DNA of 64,000 nucleotides from the IMG/VR virus record IMGVR_UViG_3300029267_004162, positions 186,001 to 250,000 of that record; one strand, given 5' to 3'. The notes below the pieces were generated by a model. The model was given only the letters and a program-made list of their open reading frames with translations, made no database searches and was not told the DNA's origin. Both the position numbers and the translations under genes were made by a program. How positions within the stretch are numbered: position 1 is the stretch's first letter; the number at the start of each line of letters is the position of its first letter. This document shows positions 24,945 through 33,635 of this stretch, one piece after another. This DNA comes from a virus.

Positions 24945-25393
24945 TCATCGCAAAATCGCAATCCATACAGGTCTCTAAGGAAATCCAGCTAGACTACGGT
25001 CACACGCTCCCCAATCACTTCAGTTATTGCAATCAGTTCCACGGCCATAGAGCTAGAGTAGTGGCTCATGTCGAAGGAGAAATCTGTACCAAGCCAGGAG
25101 ACAGCAGTGAAGGCATGGTCATGGATTTCCGCTTCCTTAAACAAGCTCTCATGTCTTTCGTCCACGATAAACTAGATCATGGGTTTGCTATTTGGAAAGA
25201 CGACCCAGATAGGGATTTTATTATACGACGAAATGAACGGTTTATCATTACCGATAAGCCCCCTACCGCAGAGTATCTTGCTCAGTGGGCCTTTGGACAA
25301 TTGAATCCCCACATACCCAAAGGACTAACTCTGGTTTCGGTGGAGTGGTGGGAAACCCCAACTTCCTGTGCAACTTGTACAGCAAGAAATTGA
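24941..25393 (+). CDS. queD: 6-carboxy-5,6,7,8-tetrahydropterin synthase (QueD)
   Basis: 150 residues. Zinc ligands H21, H34 and H36 (LDYGH and QFHGH), the catalytic C30, the strand VMDFRFLK and the late KLDHGF and PTAEYLAQW motifs are those of QueD. It converts dihydroneopterin triphosphate to 6-carboxytetrahydropterin, the substrate of QueE at 6.3 kb. The two genes are in opposite blocks, so their expression is not simply coupled. FolE and QueC must come from the host or from outside the window. Confidence 0.92.
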   Translation: MIIAKSQSIQVSKEIQLDYGHTLPNHFSYCNQFHGHRARVVAHVEGEICTKPGDSSEGMVMDFRFLKQALMSFVHDKLDHGFAIWKDDPDRDFIIRRNERFIITDKPPTAEYLAQWAFGQLNPHIPKGLTLVSVEWWETPTSCATCTARN

Positions 25394-25402
25394 GGGCTGG
25401 GC

Positions 25403-25431
25403 TTGGGTTCCCGAGAAAATTGGTGTATGAT
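25403..25431 (+). promoter_or_regulatory. possible sigma-70 promoter
   Basis: TTGGGT at 25403-25408, 17-base spacer, TATGAT at 25426-25431, in the only gap of this stretch (after queD). The -35 box is weak. Confidence 0.35.
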
Positions 25432-25444
25432 CGAGGAGTGAAGG

Positions 25445-25831
25445 ATGGCCGAAAAAGACCCCGTTTACTCGCTGAAAAGGGGCACCGGTCTGGACGGTGA
25501 ACGCACTTGGCATGTTTGGATGGACATCGACGGGACTCGATTTCGTTTGGACAGAGAGTTTACATCAAGGGAAGTTGAGACATATTTCGACATAGATGTG
25601 GATTCAAGGGTGACTCAAGAAGGTCATCGCCTTCTCCAGTTAGGTCTTAGCAAATCCGATGTGGCAAAACGTCTTCATTCAGAGGGTTACCCTTCAAAGA
25701 CTTCCACCGGCATTCACGATTTCATTACCCACGGGTATGGGGAGTTGGACTCCCATGGTTTTTGGGAATTCCCGCTTCCGGACGGGGAATTCGTGGGAGG
25801 GTTCGACGATTTTGATGGAGGAGAAAAGTGA
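25445..25831 (+). CDS. hypothetical 128-residue protein
   Basis: Mixed alpha/beta protein with a HxTx-like middle (LGLSKSDVAKRLHSEGY could be a short helix-turn-helix) and an acidic C-terminus. Family unknown. ATG after GGAGTGAAGG. Followed by a one-base overlap with the next gene. Confidence 0.65.
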   Translation: MAEKDPVYSLKRGTGLDGERTWHVWMDIDGTRFRLDREFTSREVETYFDIDVDSRVTQEGHRLLQLGLSKSDVAKRLHSEGYPSKTSTGIHDFITHGYGELDSHGFWEFPLPDGEFVGGFDDFDGGEK

Positions 25832-26088
25832 TGACAGATCAGGACATGACAAAATGCCAGCGAGCGCTGTTAGCGGGGAAGTGGGTTCATGCTAATGGCG
25901 ATGGTGCGGCGGTTATGCGTCGTATACACCCTGGGAAGACGGATCACCATGAGTTTCAACTGAGTGCATCTTTCGAGAAACGACATTGGACACCCTCAAC
26001 CAGATACACGTTCGGCGATTTCACCGACGACAAATTCACTGTCGTCGAGCCCGGAGAAAAGAATTGCCCTGCTTGTGGGCTGTCGTGA
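25831..26088 (+). CDS. hypothetical 85-residue protein with C-terminal CPAC
   Basis: ATG at 25831 overlaps the previous stop by one base and follows GGAGGAG. The product ends in NCPACGLS, half of a zinc-ribbon. Function unknown. Confidence 0.6.
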   Translation: MTDQDMTKCQRALLAGKWVHANGDGAAVMRRIHPGKTDHHEFQLSASFEKRHWTPSTRYTFGDFTDDKFTVVEPGEKNCPACGLS

Positions 26089-26130
26089 AAGTTGTTTGTG
26101 CGTGGACTATGAAAACGGCGAGGAGAAACA

Positions 26131-26601
26131 ATGATGAAGAAGGGTGCGAAAATCGTCCCAGCAGAAACGGTTGCTATTCTAAGACAGTGGGCGGATAGGA
26201 TACCCCAAAAAAGCGGGAATTACCAAAATGGCCTTGATGATGGTCAGACCTTATTAGCAACTTCAATACTAAAAGTTCTTGAACCCGTAGACAAGCAACC
26301 CCCCAAAGAAGAGCCACCCCCGTTCAGACCTGACCCAGATGAGCCAATCCCCAAGGCGGTGATGCAATCAGCCATTACTGCTTGGAAGGCTTGGATAGCT
26401 GCGGGCGCTCCAAAACACCGGCGTTTCTTTGATCCTCATTACCATCAGGTATTGGAGGTGTCACAAGAACCCGATATACTGTATTTCAGATTTCAAACTC
26501 ATGATAGCCCGGAGGGAGACATATGGTGCCGGGGTCACCTTCGTTTGTTGGGTGATAAGGATTTTGAATATCTGGATCACGTTTGGGAGCAGGATAAGTA
26601 A
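26131..26601 (+). CDS. hypothetical 156-residue protein
   Basis: Helical N-terminus, a Pro-rich linker (about 52-72), then a globular C-terminal domain. GAGGAG upstream of the double ATG start. No family recognised; similar small proteins with a helix-linker-domain plan are frequent in large phages. Confidence 0.65.
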   Translation: MMKKGAKIVPAETVAILRQWADRIPQKSGNYQNGLDDGQTLLATSILKVLEPVDKQPPKEEPPPFRPDPDEPIPKAVMQSAITAWKAWIAAGAPKHRRFFDPHYHQVLEVSQEPDILYFRFQTHDSPEGDIWCRGHLRLLGDKDFEYLDHVWEQDK

Positions 26602-26636
26602 GCGGGTTAGGAGAATCACATGCTAGTGAAAGGGCC

Positions 26637-27092
26637 ATGATCGAATTCCGACAAGGAAATCTGTTCAAGTCTAAAGCCGATGTGTTGGTTAACGCGGTTA
26701 ACTGTGTGGGGGTAATGGGGGCCGGGATAGCTCTTCAATTCAAACTTGCATTTCCTTCTATGTTCAAAGCTTATCAGAGGGCGTGTAAGAGTAGCAGTAT
26801 TCTTCCGGGTTCCGTTTGGGTGTGGGATCGCCCTCCAGTTCTATGTGTTGCTACTAAGCACCACTGGCGGGGTGTTTCTCGCATTGAATGGATCGTGTCG
26901 GGGATCAAGGAAATCGTCAACGTGATGGAACAGCACCCTTTGTGGAATTCGATCGCTGTTCCTTTACTGGGCTGTGGGTATGGGGGTCTTGATTGGGCGG
27001 TGGTTAAACCTCATATGGTTGATTTGCTGTCAGGAATAGATGCAGAGGTGTGGATTTACACTGGTAGAAAATCATGGCCAAAATCAAGCTAA
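26637..27092 (+). CDS. macro-domain protein, putative ADP-ribose hydrolase
   Basis: 151 residues with the macro-domain core LVNAVNCVGVMGAGIALQ (about 16-33) and the second binding loop LLGCGYGGLDW. The form is that of the DarG/TARG1-like branch, which removes ADP-ribose from DNA bases or proteins. A phage copy could undo DarT-type DNA ADP-ribosylation or other ADP-ribose-based defences, or reverse marks made by the phage's own transferase (47.7 kb). ATG after AAGGGCC. It overlaps the helicase gene by 19 bases. Domain certain; substrate inferred. Confidence 0.85.
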   Translation: MIEFRQGNLFKSKADVLVNAVNCVGVMGAGIALQFKLAFPSMFKAYQRACKSSSILPGSVWVWDRPPVLCVATKHHWRGVSRIEWIVSGIKEIVNVMEQHPLWNSIAVPLLGCGYGGLDWAVVKPHMVDLLSGIDAEVWIYTGRKSWPKSS

Positions 27093-29029
27093 ACAAACAC
27101 CAAGTACAAGCCATCAAACACACCACGGGTCCTTGTCTGGTGGTTGCGGTCCCTGGGAGCGGAAAAACCAGATGTTTGACTTCTCGTGTAGCTAGGCTAA
27201 TTAAACACGGTGAAGATCCGCGGGGGGTCCTTTGTTTGACTTTCACTAACAAAGCCGCTCGTGAAATGATGGAGAGAACCGAACGGCGGTTGTCTAAGCA
27301 ACAAGTCCGGGGGTTGCTCGTCTGTACATTCCACAAGCTGTGTGTCCTGGTCCTATCGAAGTATGGTAAATCCATTGGTCTCTCCTCGAATTTCACCATT
27401 TATGATAAAAAAGACCAGCAGAATGCTATCAAGCGGATTGCCCGGAAGAACGGAATAGAGATTAACGATCCTGGGGCCTCTGTAATTGTGAGAGAAGTAG
27501 ATTATGTTCGGGAGGAAATGCTTCCTTTTAAGGAACTCCATAACCGTCTCGACACACCCGATTTTGCCACAGTGGGGATGACCTACTTGGATTCGCTTCT
27601 TAAACTTGGTTGTGTTGATTTCAGTGGATTGTTGTATTTCGCTTGGCAGTTATTACAAACTAATAGTAGAGTCCGGAAAGCGTTGCAAGAGAAATTCTGC
27701 TTCATCTGTGTCGATGAAAGTCAAGACACCAATCGCATCCAATATGATCTAGTGTGTTCCTTGGGGGAACAGCACAAAAACGTTTACATGATTGGGGATC
27801 CAGATCAAAGTATCTATGGTTGGCGGGGAGCACGCCCGGATAACCTAGACAAGTTTCAGATTCATTTCCCGGATTGCCGGGTGATCACTTTACCTGTGAA
27901 TTATAGGTCAACGGCTGACATACTGGCTAAGTCCGAAGTTCTAATTCATAACAACTCTGGTAGGGCTGGTGTTAAGCTAATTTCTAACAGGGGAGTGGGA
28001 GCCGAAGTTCAATATGCTGAATTCGAAGAGGGGGAGGGCCAGGCTAGAAGTATTGCTGGTACAATTAAACAGATGTTGGGTGCGGGGAAACGGCCCAAAG
28101 ATTTTGCTGTTCTGTACAGAGTAAACCGGTCTTCACGCATAATAGAAACCACTTTACGGCTAGCCGATCTTCCCTATCGGATAACTGGGGGTTTCAGTTT
28201 CTATGACCGCAAAGAAGTCAGAATGGCTCTGAGCTATTTGACTTTATTGGCCAATCCAAAGAATGGGATGGCCTTCGCTGAGGCCATCGCGGTACCTTCT
28301 CGACAGGTTGGCCCAGTGAAAATTGGAAAAGTGGAAAATTTCGCCGAGGCCCACACGGACGGTGATATACTGGCCGCGTGTTTGCGGGCCGATGAGATTC
28401 CTGGTTTAGGGAAGAATCCTGTAACTAATTTGAGGGCCTTTGCCCAGTTGTTGGCGAAACACCAGGAAGCTAAATACGATCTGCGAACCACCATGCACAG
28501 TGTGTTTAAAAAGTCAGGATTCTATGATTATTACGAAGGTCAGGGTGAAGAAGACGGGGTGGACCGTTTTGCCAATGTGGAAGAATTTGTGATTAGTTTA
28601 GACTCGTATGACTCAGCCGATGCTTATTTGAGGGACGCCAAGCTAACTTCTCCTGAGGATAAGGACGACCCAAATGTCATCACTCTCTCCACTATTCACT
28701 CTGCTAAGGGATTGGAGTGGCCCTGCGTGTTTTTGATCGACGTGGAGGAGGGGGTTCTTCCTTCCAGCCGGGCTTTAGCTGAAGGGGATGGGGAGGAAGA
28801 TGATCAAGAAGAACGTCGACTAATGTATGTCGCTATGACTAGGGCTAAGGATTGGTTACACATCAGTTCTCGGGCGACTATTCCTGATGGGAGAAAAAGG
28901 GATTCCGTTAGAGAAGTAGGTCCCAGTAGATTTCTGGGAGAAATTGGTCTGGTAGACATACAAGAACGTGCTCATGAGAGGAAACGCGCCCGCCGTGAAG
29001 AACGCAAATTTAGCACAGGCTGGGAATAA
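27074..29029 (+). CDS. UvrD/Rep/PcrA-type superfamily 1 helicase
   Basis: 651 residues. Motif I AVPGSGKTRCLTSR at about 24-37, motif Ia TFTNKAAREM, motif II VDESQD, motif III GDPDQSIYGWRGA, and the late VAMTRAKDWLHIS near the C-terminus: the complete set of UvrD-like 3'-5' helicases. Likely unwinds DNA at phage forks or in repair. The C-terminal basic tail (about 630-651) may bind DNA. Confidence 0.95.
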   Translation: MAKIKLNKHQVQAIKHTTGPCLVVAVPGSGKTRCLTSRVARLIKHGEDPRGVLCLTFTNKAAREMMERTERRLSKQQVRGLLVCTFHKLCVLVLSKYGKSIGLSSNFTIYDKKDQQNAIKRIARKNGIEINDPGASVIVREVDYVREEMLPFKELHNRLDTPDFATVGMTYLDSLLKLGCVDFSGLLYFAWQLLQTNSRVRKALQEKFCFICVDESQDTNRIQYDLVCSLGEQHKNVYMIGDPDQSIYGWRGARPDNLDKFQIHFPDCRVITLPVNYRSTADILAKSEVLIHNNSGRAGVKLISNRGVGAEVQYAEFEEGEGQARSIAGTIKQMLGAGKRPKDFAVLYRVNRSSRIIETTLRLADLPYRITGGFSFYDRKEVRMALSYLTLLANPKNGMAFAEAIAVPSRQVGPVKIGKVENFAEAHTDGDILAACLRADEIPGLGKNPVTNLRAFAQLLAKHQEAKYDLRTTMHSVFKKSGFYDYYEGQGEEDGVDRFANVEEFVISLDSYDSADAYLRDAKLTSPEDKDDPNVITLSTIHSAKGLEWPCVFLIDVEEGVLPSSRALAEGDGEEDDQEERRLMYVAMTRAKDWLHISSRATIPDGRKRDSVREVGPSRFLGEIGLVDIQERAHERKRARREERKFSTGWE

Positions 29030-29032
29030 CCT

Positions 29033-29350
29033 ATGTCTCGATCTACACAATACATTGGCCTGACTGCCAAGGCGACCGCCTTTATCACAGCTCTTCCTAA
29101 GTTGGAAGAGAAGAACACCACTCTTGGAATGTTCGACGAAGAAGTTCCCCTAGGAGTATGGCAATCGCCCCTCCTTGGTAAACTTGTTGAGACCCTACAG
29201 GTTTCTCCCTGGAGCGGTGGCCCGCTACTTTTTACTTGCCTGTCTATTAAGTACGATGGGGGAGAAACTTCCATTTTTCAGTGGATAGCAGACCCAACCT
29301 TACAAGATCACCAAGAATTCGATTATGAATCAGGAGCATATTGGGTATGA
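29033..29350 (+). CDS. hypothetical 105-residue protein
   Basis: Globular unknown protein starting 4 bases after the helicase stop and ending before the polymerase; it shares its transcript. No motif. Function unknown. Confidence 0.6.
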   Translation: MSRSTQYIGLTAKATAFITALPKLEEKNTTLGMFDEEVPLGVWQSPLLGKLVETLQVSPWSGGPLLFTCLSIKYDGGETSIFQWIADPTLQDHQEFDYESGAYWV

Positions 29351-29392
29351 TGCGTCTTGAGTTTATTGTTAATTTTAAAGTCGAGGTGTAAC

Positions 29393-32284
29393 TTGGGGCT
29401 ATTAAAATCTGGTCCTAAACAGATGGGGCAAAGGTCTGAGGGTAAAGGCTATAAAAGACAGGGGCGGGGTGGATTCCGTGGTGGCAGAGAAAACCCCTGG
29501 AATACTCCTTACCCCAAAGTTGATCTGACCAAATCCGGAAGGAAGCTCTATCGAGAAAACCGACCCCGCCCAGCCAGGGACCCTGGTCGATTGGCGGGGG
29601 CACGCAACCCCAATATTCCAGCAGAATTCTATGCTCTTCCCGAGGAGTGTGTTACTACCATTATGTTTGTTGGTGACGCACCTGGGAAAGATGATGATTT
29701 AGCTAACCGAGTATTCCATGGTAGGGCAGGTCATTTACTTCGGTTCTGTATCGAAAATTCCGATCAATCGGCTTATAACATCTATTTGACTAATGTAGTC
29801 AACACGATGCCGCCTATCGTAGAACACAATCCTGAGATTCCCACCGAGGAATCTATTGAAAGTAACCGAGAGGCCCTACAACATGAGATCGAATTAGTAA
29901 GGCCCCGAGTTATCATAGCTCTTGGTCAAATAGCCGTGTCAGCCCTTATTGATGAAGAAGAGGGGGACAGGCTGGTTAACAAACGGGGGAATTTCTATCC
30001 GTGTAAATTTGACCCCGCTATTCGGGTTATGGCGACTTGGTCTCCTTCCATGATTGTGAGGAACCCTCATCGGGGATCACAGTTGTTCCTTGACATAACA
30101 AAGGCATCAGCAAACACGGCCTTTGACATCTCTAAGATGAGAGAGCAGCCGGAGGTGAAGTGGGCTAAGACTTTGCCAGAACTACGAGAGGCTGTGGCAG
30201 AAGCATCCAAGGCCAAAGTCATGGCGTTTGACTTTGAAACAACCGGTCTATCGAGGTGTCCGGGGGATAACGCCATAGTATCCCTGCATTGGTCAACCAA
30301 TAGCACTGATTGTTGGGGAGTTCTGGTTGATCACCCGGATGCGGGGTGGACGAAAAAACAGAAACCCAAAGTACGTCGTTTGCTCAAGGATCTCCTTCGA
30401 AACAAAGTTCCCAAAATCGCTCACAACGCCAAGTTTGACTTAGCCATCGCTCGGGGGTGTCTTGGAATTAGGGTGGCTCAATTCCAGTTCGATACTATGA
30501 TTATGCAGTATCTTCTGGATGAGAATATTAACGACAAAACGCGGTCGGGTGGCCCCCCCATGTTTCGGTCTTCGCTAGACGCGATGGTCCAGTATTGGCT
30601 CGACTTTGTTGACCCAGATTGGGAAGCGGCAAAGGAACACCGCAGCAGTCTGATTCGGGTTCCAGGGAAGGATGTGATCTGGTATGGTTCTAAAGACGCC
30701 TGCTACACCCTACGTCTGTACAAACTACTGCGGAAGCTAATCGCTGCAAAAGACTCTGGTCTTCTCAAAACACCAATGGAGATCATGGCCAAACTGTCCT
30801 ATTCCGTCTCAGAATTAGAGTCGGCTGGTCTGCCCTTTGATATGGATTTGGCTACAAAGCTTCTGGGTACAAGATGGGAAAACTCGCTTTCGAATCTCAT
30901 CAACCGCCAAAGAGCGGATCTGTTCACAGATTCCAAAGTTGCCAAATTTAACGAGCAGCTTAACGACGAGCAAGTCAAACCCACTCTGTTCAAAGTGTTA
31001 GACGACGAAAACGAACAACTGTTTGACCCAATGAAAACCCAGAAACACTTGGTCCCTTTCTATTATGAATTCCTGCGGTTGCAGCCCCCACCAGGAGCAG
31101 AAGAGGGAAAATTCCCCACTGGTAAGGATTTTGAAGAACACTACGGGGAAATAGAAGTCGTTCGACAGATTAAGGAATACAAACAGGCCCACAAAATGCG
31201 GGGGTTCATCGAGAGTTTTGTGGACGCCGCTGCGATGAATACAGACGAACGAATAAGGGCGTCTTTTCGCATTAACTCCACGGTTACTGGCCGGTTGTCT
31301 TGTACTGATCCTAATTTGCAACAGATACCGCGTGCTGAAAACGAGATTAAAACCTGGATAAAACGAATTGTGGCCGTTCCACCGGGGTGGGTTCTCATAG
31401 CAGCAGATTACTCGACTGCTGAAGTGAGAATTGGGGCCATAACGAGTAAAGATGATAAGATGGCTGCTGTGTTTAGGGCCATTAGTAAATTAAAGGCGAA
31501 ATTCCGTAAGAAGCCCACCGCGAAATTATACGAGCGCATTTTTGTGGATGGGGAAGGCGACGCCCACAAACAGAATTATTCGCGGGTGTTTGGTATCCCG
31601 GTTGGTGAGGTTACCAAAGATCAGCGTACTGAAGCCAAGGGGATTACATTTGGTTGCATGTTCTCCGGTACCCCCGAGCACCAAATGGCTGGGAAACTTG
31701 GCATTCCAGTAGAAGAAGCTAAGATAAAGGTAGATGCTTTCCTTGGTCCCTTCATTAATCTAACCAAATTCCTCAAGCAGAATAACGCGGCCGCTGACAA
31801 TGTGGGATTCGTGTACAGCTTGTTTGGACGTCGTCGAACTACGTATGGTGCGTGGTCTATCAAGAGTGAGCATACTCACGCCCGCAATCAATGTCAAAAC
31901 TCTGGGATCCAGTCTACTGCCAGTGACGTTCAAATGCTAGCCGTGTATAAATTCTGGCAGTACGTTTACACTCATGAAAAGGTTTGGCGAGCCGTTAACG
32001 TAGTCCATGACTCCATCTATTTTGTCGTTCCCAGAACAGAACTGAGAGATGCTGTTGAGGTAATCGAAGATGTCATGCTCGATCCAGGGTTGGATCGGTA
32101 CGGGATCGATAAAGAGTTTACGCCCTTGGAAGTGGACATGGAGATTGGTCTAAACGCCGCTGATACCATCACCTGGGATTTTACTACCCAGCACATGGAT
32201 TTGATCGAAAAGTGGCTAGACGCTGGGGCTGATCGGGAGTGTAAACCAAAGAGTCCATTTGCTAAAAAGAAGAAGGAAGGTTGA
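29393..32284 (+). CDS. family A DNA polymerase with N-terminal uracil-DNA-glycosylase-like domain
   Basis: 963 residues from the TTG at 29393 (GAGGTG upstream). A basic leader (1-55) is followed by a UDG-superfamily domain (about 80-235: MFVGDAPGKDDD, TNVVNTMPP, VIIALGQIA), then a 3'-5' exonuclease (AFDFETTGLS with D280 and E282; KIAHNAKFDL), then a Pol I-type polymerase (TGRLSCTDPNLQQIPR, IAADYSTAEVRIG, VVHDSIYF). The glycosylase domain lacks the iron-sulphur cysteines and the HP motif of active family 4 enzymes (WSP instead), so it may only sense uracil or position the template. SPO1-like phages have a similar fusion. This is the replicative polymerase. Confidence 0.93.
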   Translation: MGLLKSGPKQMGQRSEGKGYKRQGRGGFRGGRENPWNTPYPKVDLTKSGRKLYRENRPRPARDPGRLAGARNPNIPAEFYALPEECVTTIMFVGDAPGKDDDLANRVFHGRAGHLLRFCIENSDQSAYNIYLTNVVNTMPPIVEHNPEIPTEESIESNREALQHEIELVRPRVIIALGQIAVSALIDEEEGDRLVNKRGNFYPCKFDPAIRVMATWSPSMIVRNPHRGSQLFLDITKASANTAFDISKMREQPEVKWAKTLPELREAVAEASKAKVMAFDFETTGLSRCPGDNAIVSLHWSTNSTDCWGVLVDHPDAGWTKKQKPKVRRLLKDLLRNKVPKIAHNAKFDLAIARGCLGIRVAQFQFDTMIMQYLLDENINDKTRSGGPPMFRSSLDAMVQYWLDFVDPDWEAAKEHRSSLIRVPGKDVIWYGSKDACYTLRLYKLLRKLIAAKDSGLLKTPMEIMAKLSYSVSELESAGLPFDMDLATKLLGTRWENSLSNLINRQRADLFTDSKVAKFNEQLNDEQVKPTLFKVLDDENEQLFDPMKTQKHLVPFYYEFLRLQPPPGAEEGKFPTGKDFEEHYGEIEVVRQIKEYKQAHKMRGFIESFVDAAAMNTDERIRASFRINSTVTGRLSCTDPNLQQIPRAENEIKTWIKRIVAVPPGWVLIAADYSTAEVRIGAITSKDDKMAAVFRAISKLKAKFRKKPTAKLYERIFVDGEGDAHKQNYSRVFGIPVGEVTKDQRTEAKGITFGCMFSGTPEHQMAGKLGIPVEEAKIKVDAFLGPFINLTKFLKQNNAAADNVGFVYSLFGRRRTTYGAWSIKSEHTHARNQCQNSGIQSTASDVQMLAVYKFWQYVYTHEKVWRAVNVVHDSIYFVVPRTELRDAVEVIEDVMLDPGLDRYGIDKEFTPLEVDMEIGLNAADTITWDFTTQHMDLIEKWLDAGADRECKPKSPFAKKKKEG

Positions 32285-32285
32285 T

Positions 32286-32504
32286 ATGGAACCCATACTG
32301 ATTGATCCTGAGATGGTTGAAACCCTGCGCGGTGAGGCGAAACGACCAGCGGAAGAAACCACACAACCGGGCGATGCCAGATTGACCGAAGCGTATCTCC
32401 GGGGGTACCAAAACGGGAGGCAAGACATGGCACAAGAAGTTTTGATAGTTGCCAGGCCCGATGTAGCACCTAAAAAGGACGACGACGATGATACTGTTGA
32501 TTAA
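32286..32504 (+). CDS. small protein with RGYQxGxxDxA motif
   Basis: 72 residues. The start is the ATG directly after the polymerase stop. AYLRGYQNGRQDMAQEVL (about 38-55) is shared with the protein at 41.6 kb, which shows the two are paralogues in this part. Acidic C-terminus (DDDDD). Unknown function. Confidence 0.6.
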   Translation: MEPILIDPEMVETLRGEAKRPAEETTQPGDARLTEAYLRGYQNGRQDMAQEVLIVARPDVAPKKDDDDDTVD

Positions 32505-32577
32505 ACCTTGGCAACGCTGGGCGGCGGTTATTGCTGGTGTGATTCTTGGAGGTCTAGTAGTATGGCTCATATCGTAA
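32488..32577 (+). CDS. 29-residue single-span membrane peptide
   Basis: ATG overlaps the end of the previous gene; AAGGAC lies upstream. The product is almost one transmembrane helix (AAVIAGVILGGLVVWLIS), like other phage membrane micropeptides. Short, so moderate confidence. Confidence 0.45.
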   Translation: MILLIKPWQRWAAVIAGVILGGLVVWLIS

Positions 32578-32639
32578 AGTGCCCTATTTGCAACGGCAGT
32601 GAGCCTGATCCGATGGCAGAAGAAGGAGAAGCCTCATGA
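32562..32639 (+). CDS. 25-residue zinc-knuckle-like peptide
   Basis: Starts inside the end of the previous micropeptide and ends with an ATGA overlap at the next gene. Contains CPIC. The tight overlaps at both ends suggest it is translated, but it may be only a coupling frame. Confidence 0.35.
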   Translation: MAHIVKCPICNGSEPDPMAEEGEAS

Positions 32640-32890
32640 CACACCCTGCATTACAGGCTCTTTCTAGAGGGCCACGAAATGTGATGCGACGATTGTTAAC
32701 CGGAGCCTCTTTACACATACAGCCCCTTGGGTATCGTCTTTTAGGCGACGGTCGTCCTCCATGGTGTGTCACCGATTGGTGTGTACGTGATCTGGTATCG
32801 CGAGGATTACTTTACACACCTACACTCAGAGCGTACCCAACTGCTCTCGCTAAGACTTTGCAAAAAGAATTAGTTGGTGGACTTCGTTAG
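32636..32890 (+). CDS. hypothetical 84-residue protein
   Basis: Helical, basic. Contains WCVTDWCVRDLVSRGLL, which looks like the recognition part of a small winged helix or helix-turn-helix. GGAG before ATG. Function unknown. Confidence 0.6.
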   Translation: MTHPALQALSRGPRNVMRRLLTGASLHIQPLGYRLLGDGRPPWCVTDWCVRDLVSRGLLYTPTLRAYPTALAKTLQKELVGGLR

Positions 32891-32912
32891 AAAGCCCAGA
32901 GGAATGTGAGTT

Positions 32913-33122
32913 ATGTCAACACCAATTGGTACCCTGCCAATTCTTAACGTCAAGGACCAAGAGCTAGTAGTACATGTAGCCGATGGCAAGTTATTTGTAT
33001 CTACGGGTGGGGACATGTTGTTGGTTTATGACCAAGACACAAGCATAATCGCAAGGGGTTTGTCCCGTTCGTTGCGGGCCAGAGTTGCGTCATTCGTTAA
33101 ATCCTTCTTTATTCATTGGTGA
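32913..33122 (+). CDS. hypothetical 69-residue protein
   Basis: Small beta-rich protein (VVHVADGKLFVSTGGDMLLVYD) with a basic C-terminal helix. ATG follows GAATGTGAGTT. Unknown. Confidence 0.55.
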   Translation: MSTPIGTLPILNVKDQELVVHVADGKLFVSTGGDMLLVYDQDTSIIARGLSRSLRARVASFVKSFFIHW

Positions 33123-33128
33123 AGACGC

Positions 33129-33635
33129 GTGATCACATATTTGGACATGGATGGCGTTATCGTTGACTTCAACAAGGGGGTATCGGATAAGTTTGGAGTA
33201 GATGTTACGGACGCGGACACCAGGGCTTTACATAAATTGATTGGGGTTAGTTCCACCCTTTTTTGGAAAACCCTCAATGAATCCAGTACGTGGTGGGCAG
33301 AGTTGGAACCCTATCCATGGTTGGAAGAACTAGTGGATTTGATCGAAAAACGGGGTTCATGGTATCTTTGTACCGCTGCTGCCTCTCTTGCTGCTCTTCA
33401 TGGCAGAGTTAGATGGATTAAGAGGATCTTCGGTTCTCAGTTTGATCGGTTTGTTTTTACTCGGCACAAACATCTGTTAGCTCGACCCCACACATTGCTG
33501 ATTGATGACACGCCAAAACAGGTAGAGGATTTCAGTAGCGAAGAGGGGGCTAGAGCTGTGCTTTTTCCTCAGCCCTGGAATCAGGCCACTTATGACATCT
33601 CGGAATTTATGGATGTTTTGAGGGTAAGTCAATGA
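33129..33635 (+). CDS. 5'(3')-deoxyribonucleotidase (HAD, NT5C-like)
   Basis: 168 residues from GTG. YLDMDGVIVDF has the HAD nucleophile D6 and D8; the later LLIDDTPKQVEDF carries the metal-binding acids. This is the NT5C type, which dephosphorylates deoxynucleoside monophosphates and could clear or recycle host dNMPs. ATGA overlap with the RNA ligase. Confidence 0.85.
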   Translation: MITYLDMDGVIVDFNKGVSDKFGVDVTDADTRALHKLIGVSSTLFWKTLNESSTWWAELEPYPWLEELVDLIEKRGSWYLCTAAASLAALHGRVRWIKRIFGSQFDRFVFTRHKHLLARPHTLLIDDTPKQVEDFSSEEGARAVLFPQPWNQATYDISEFMDVLRVSQ

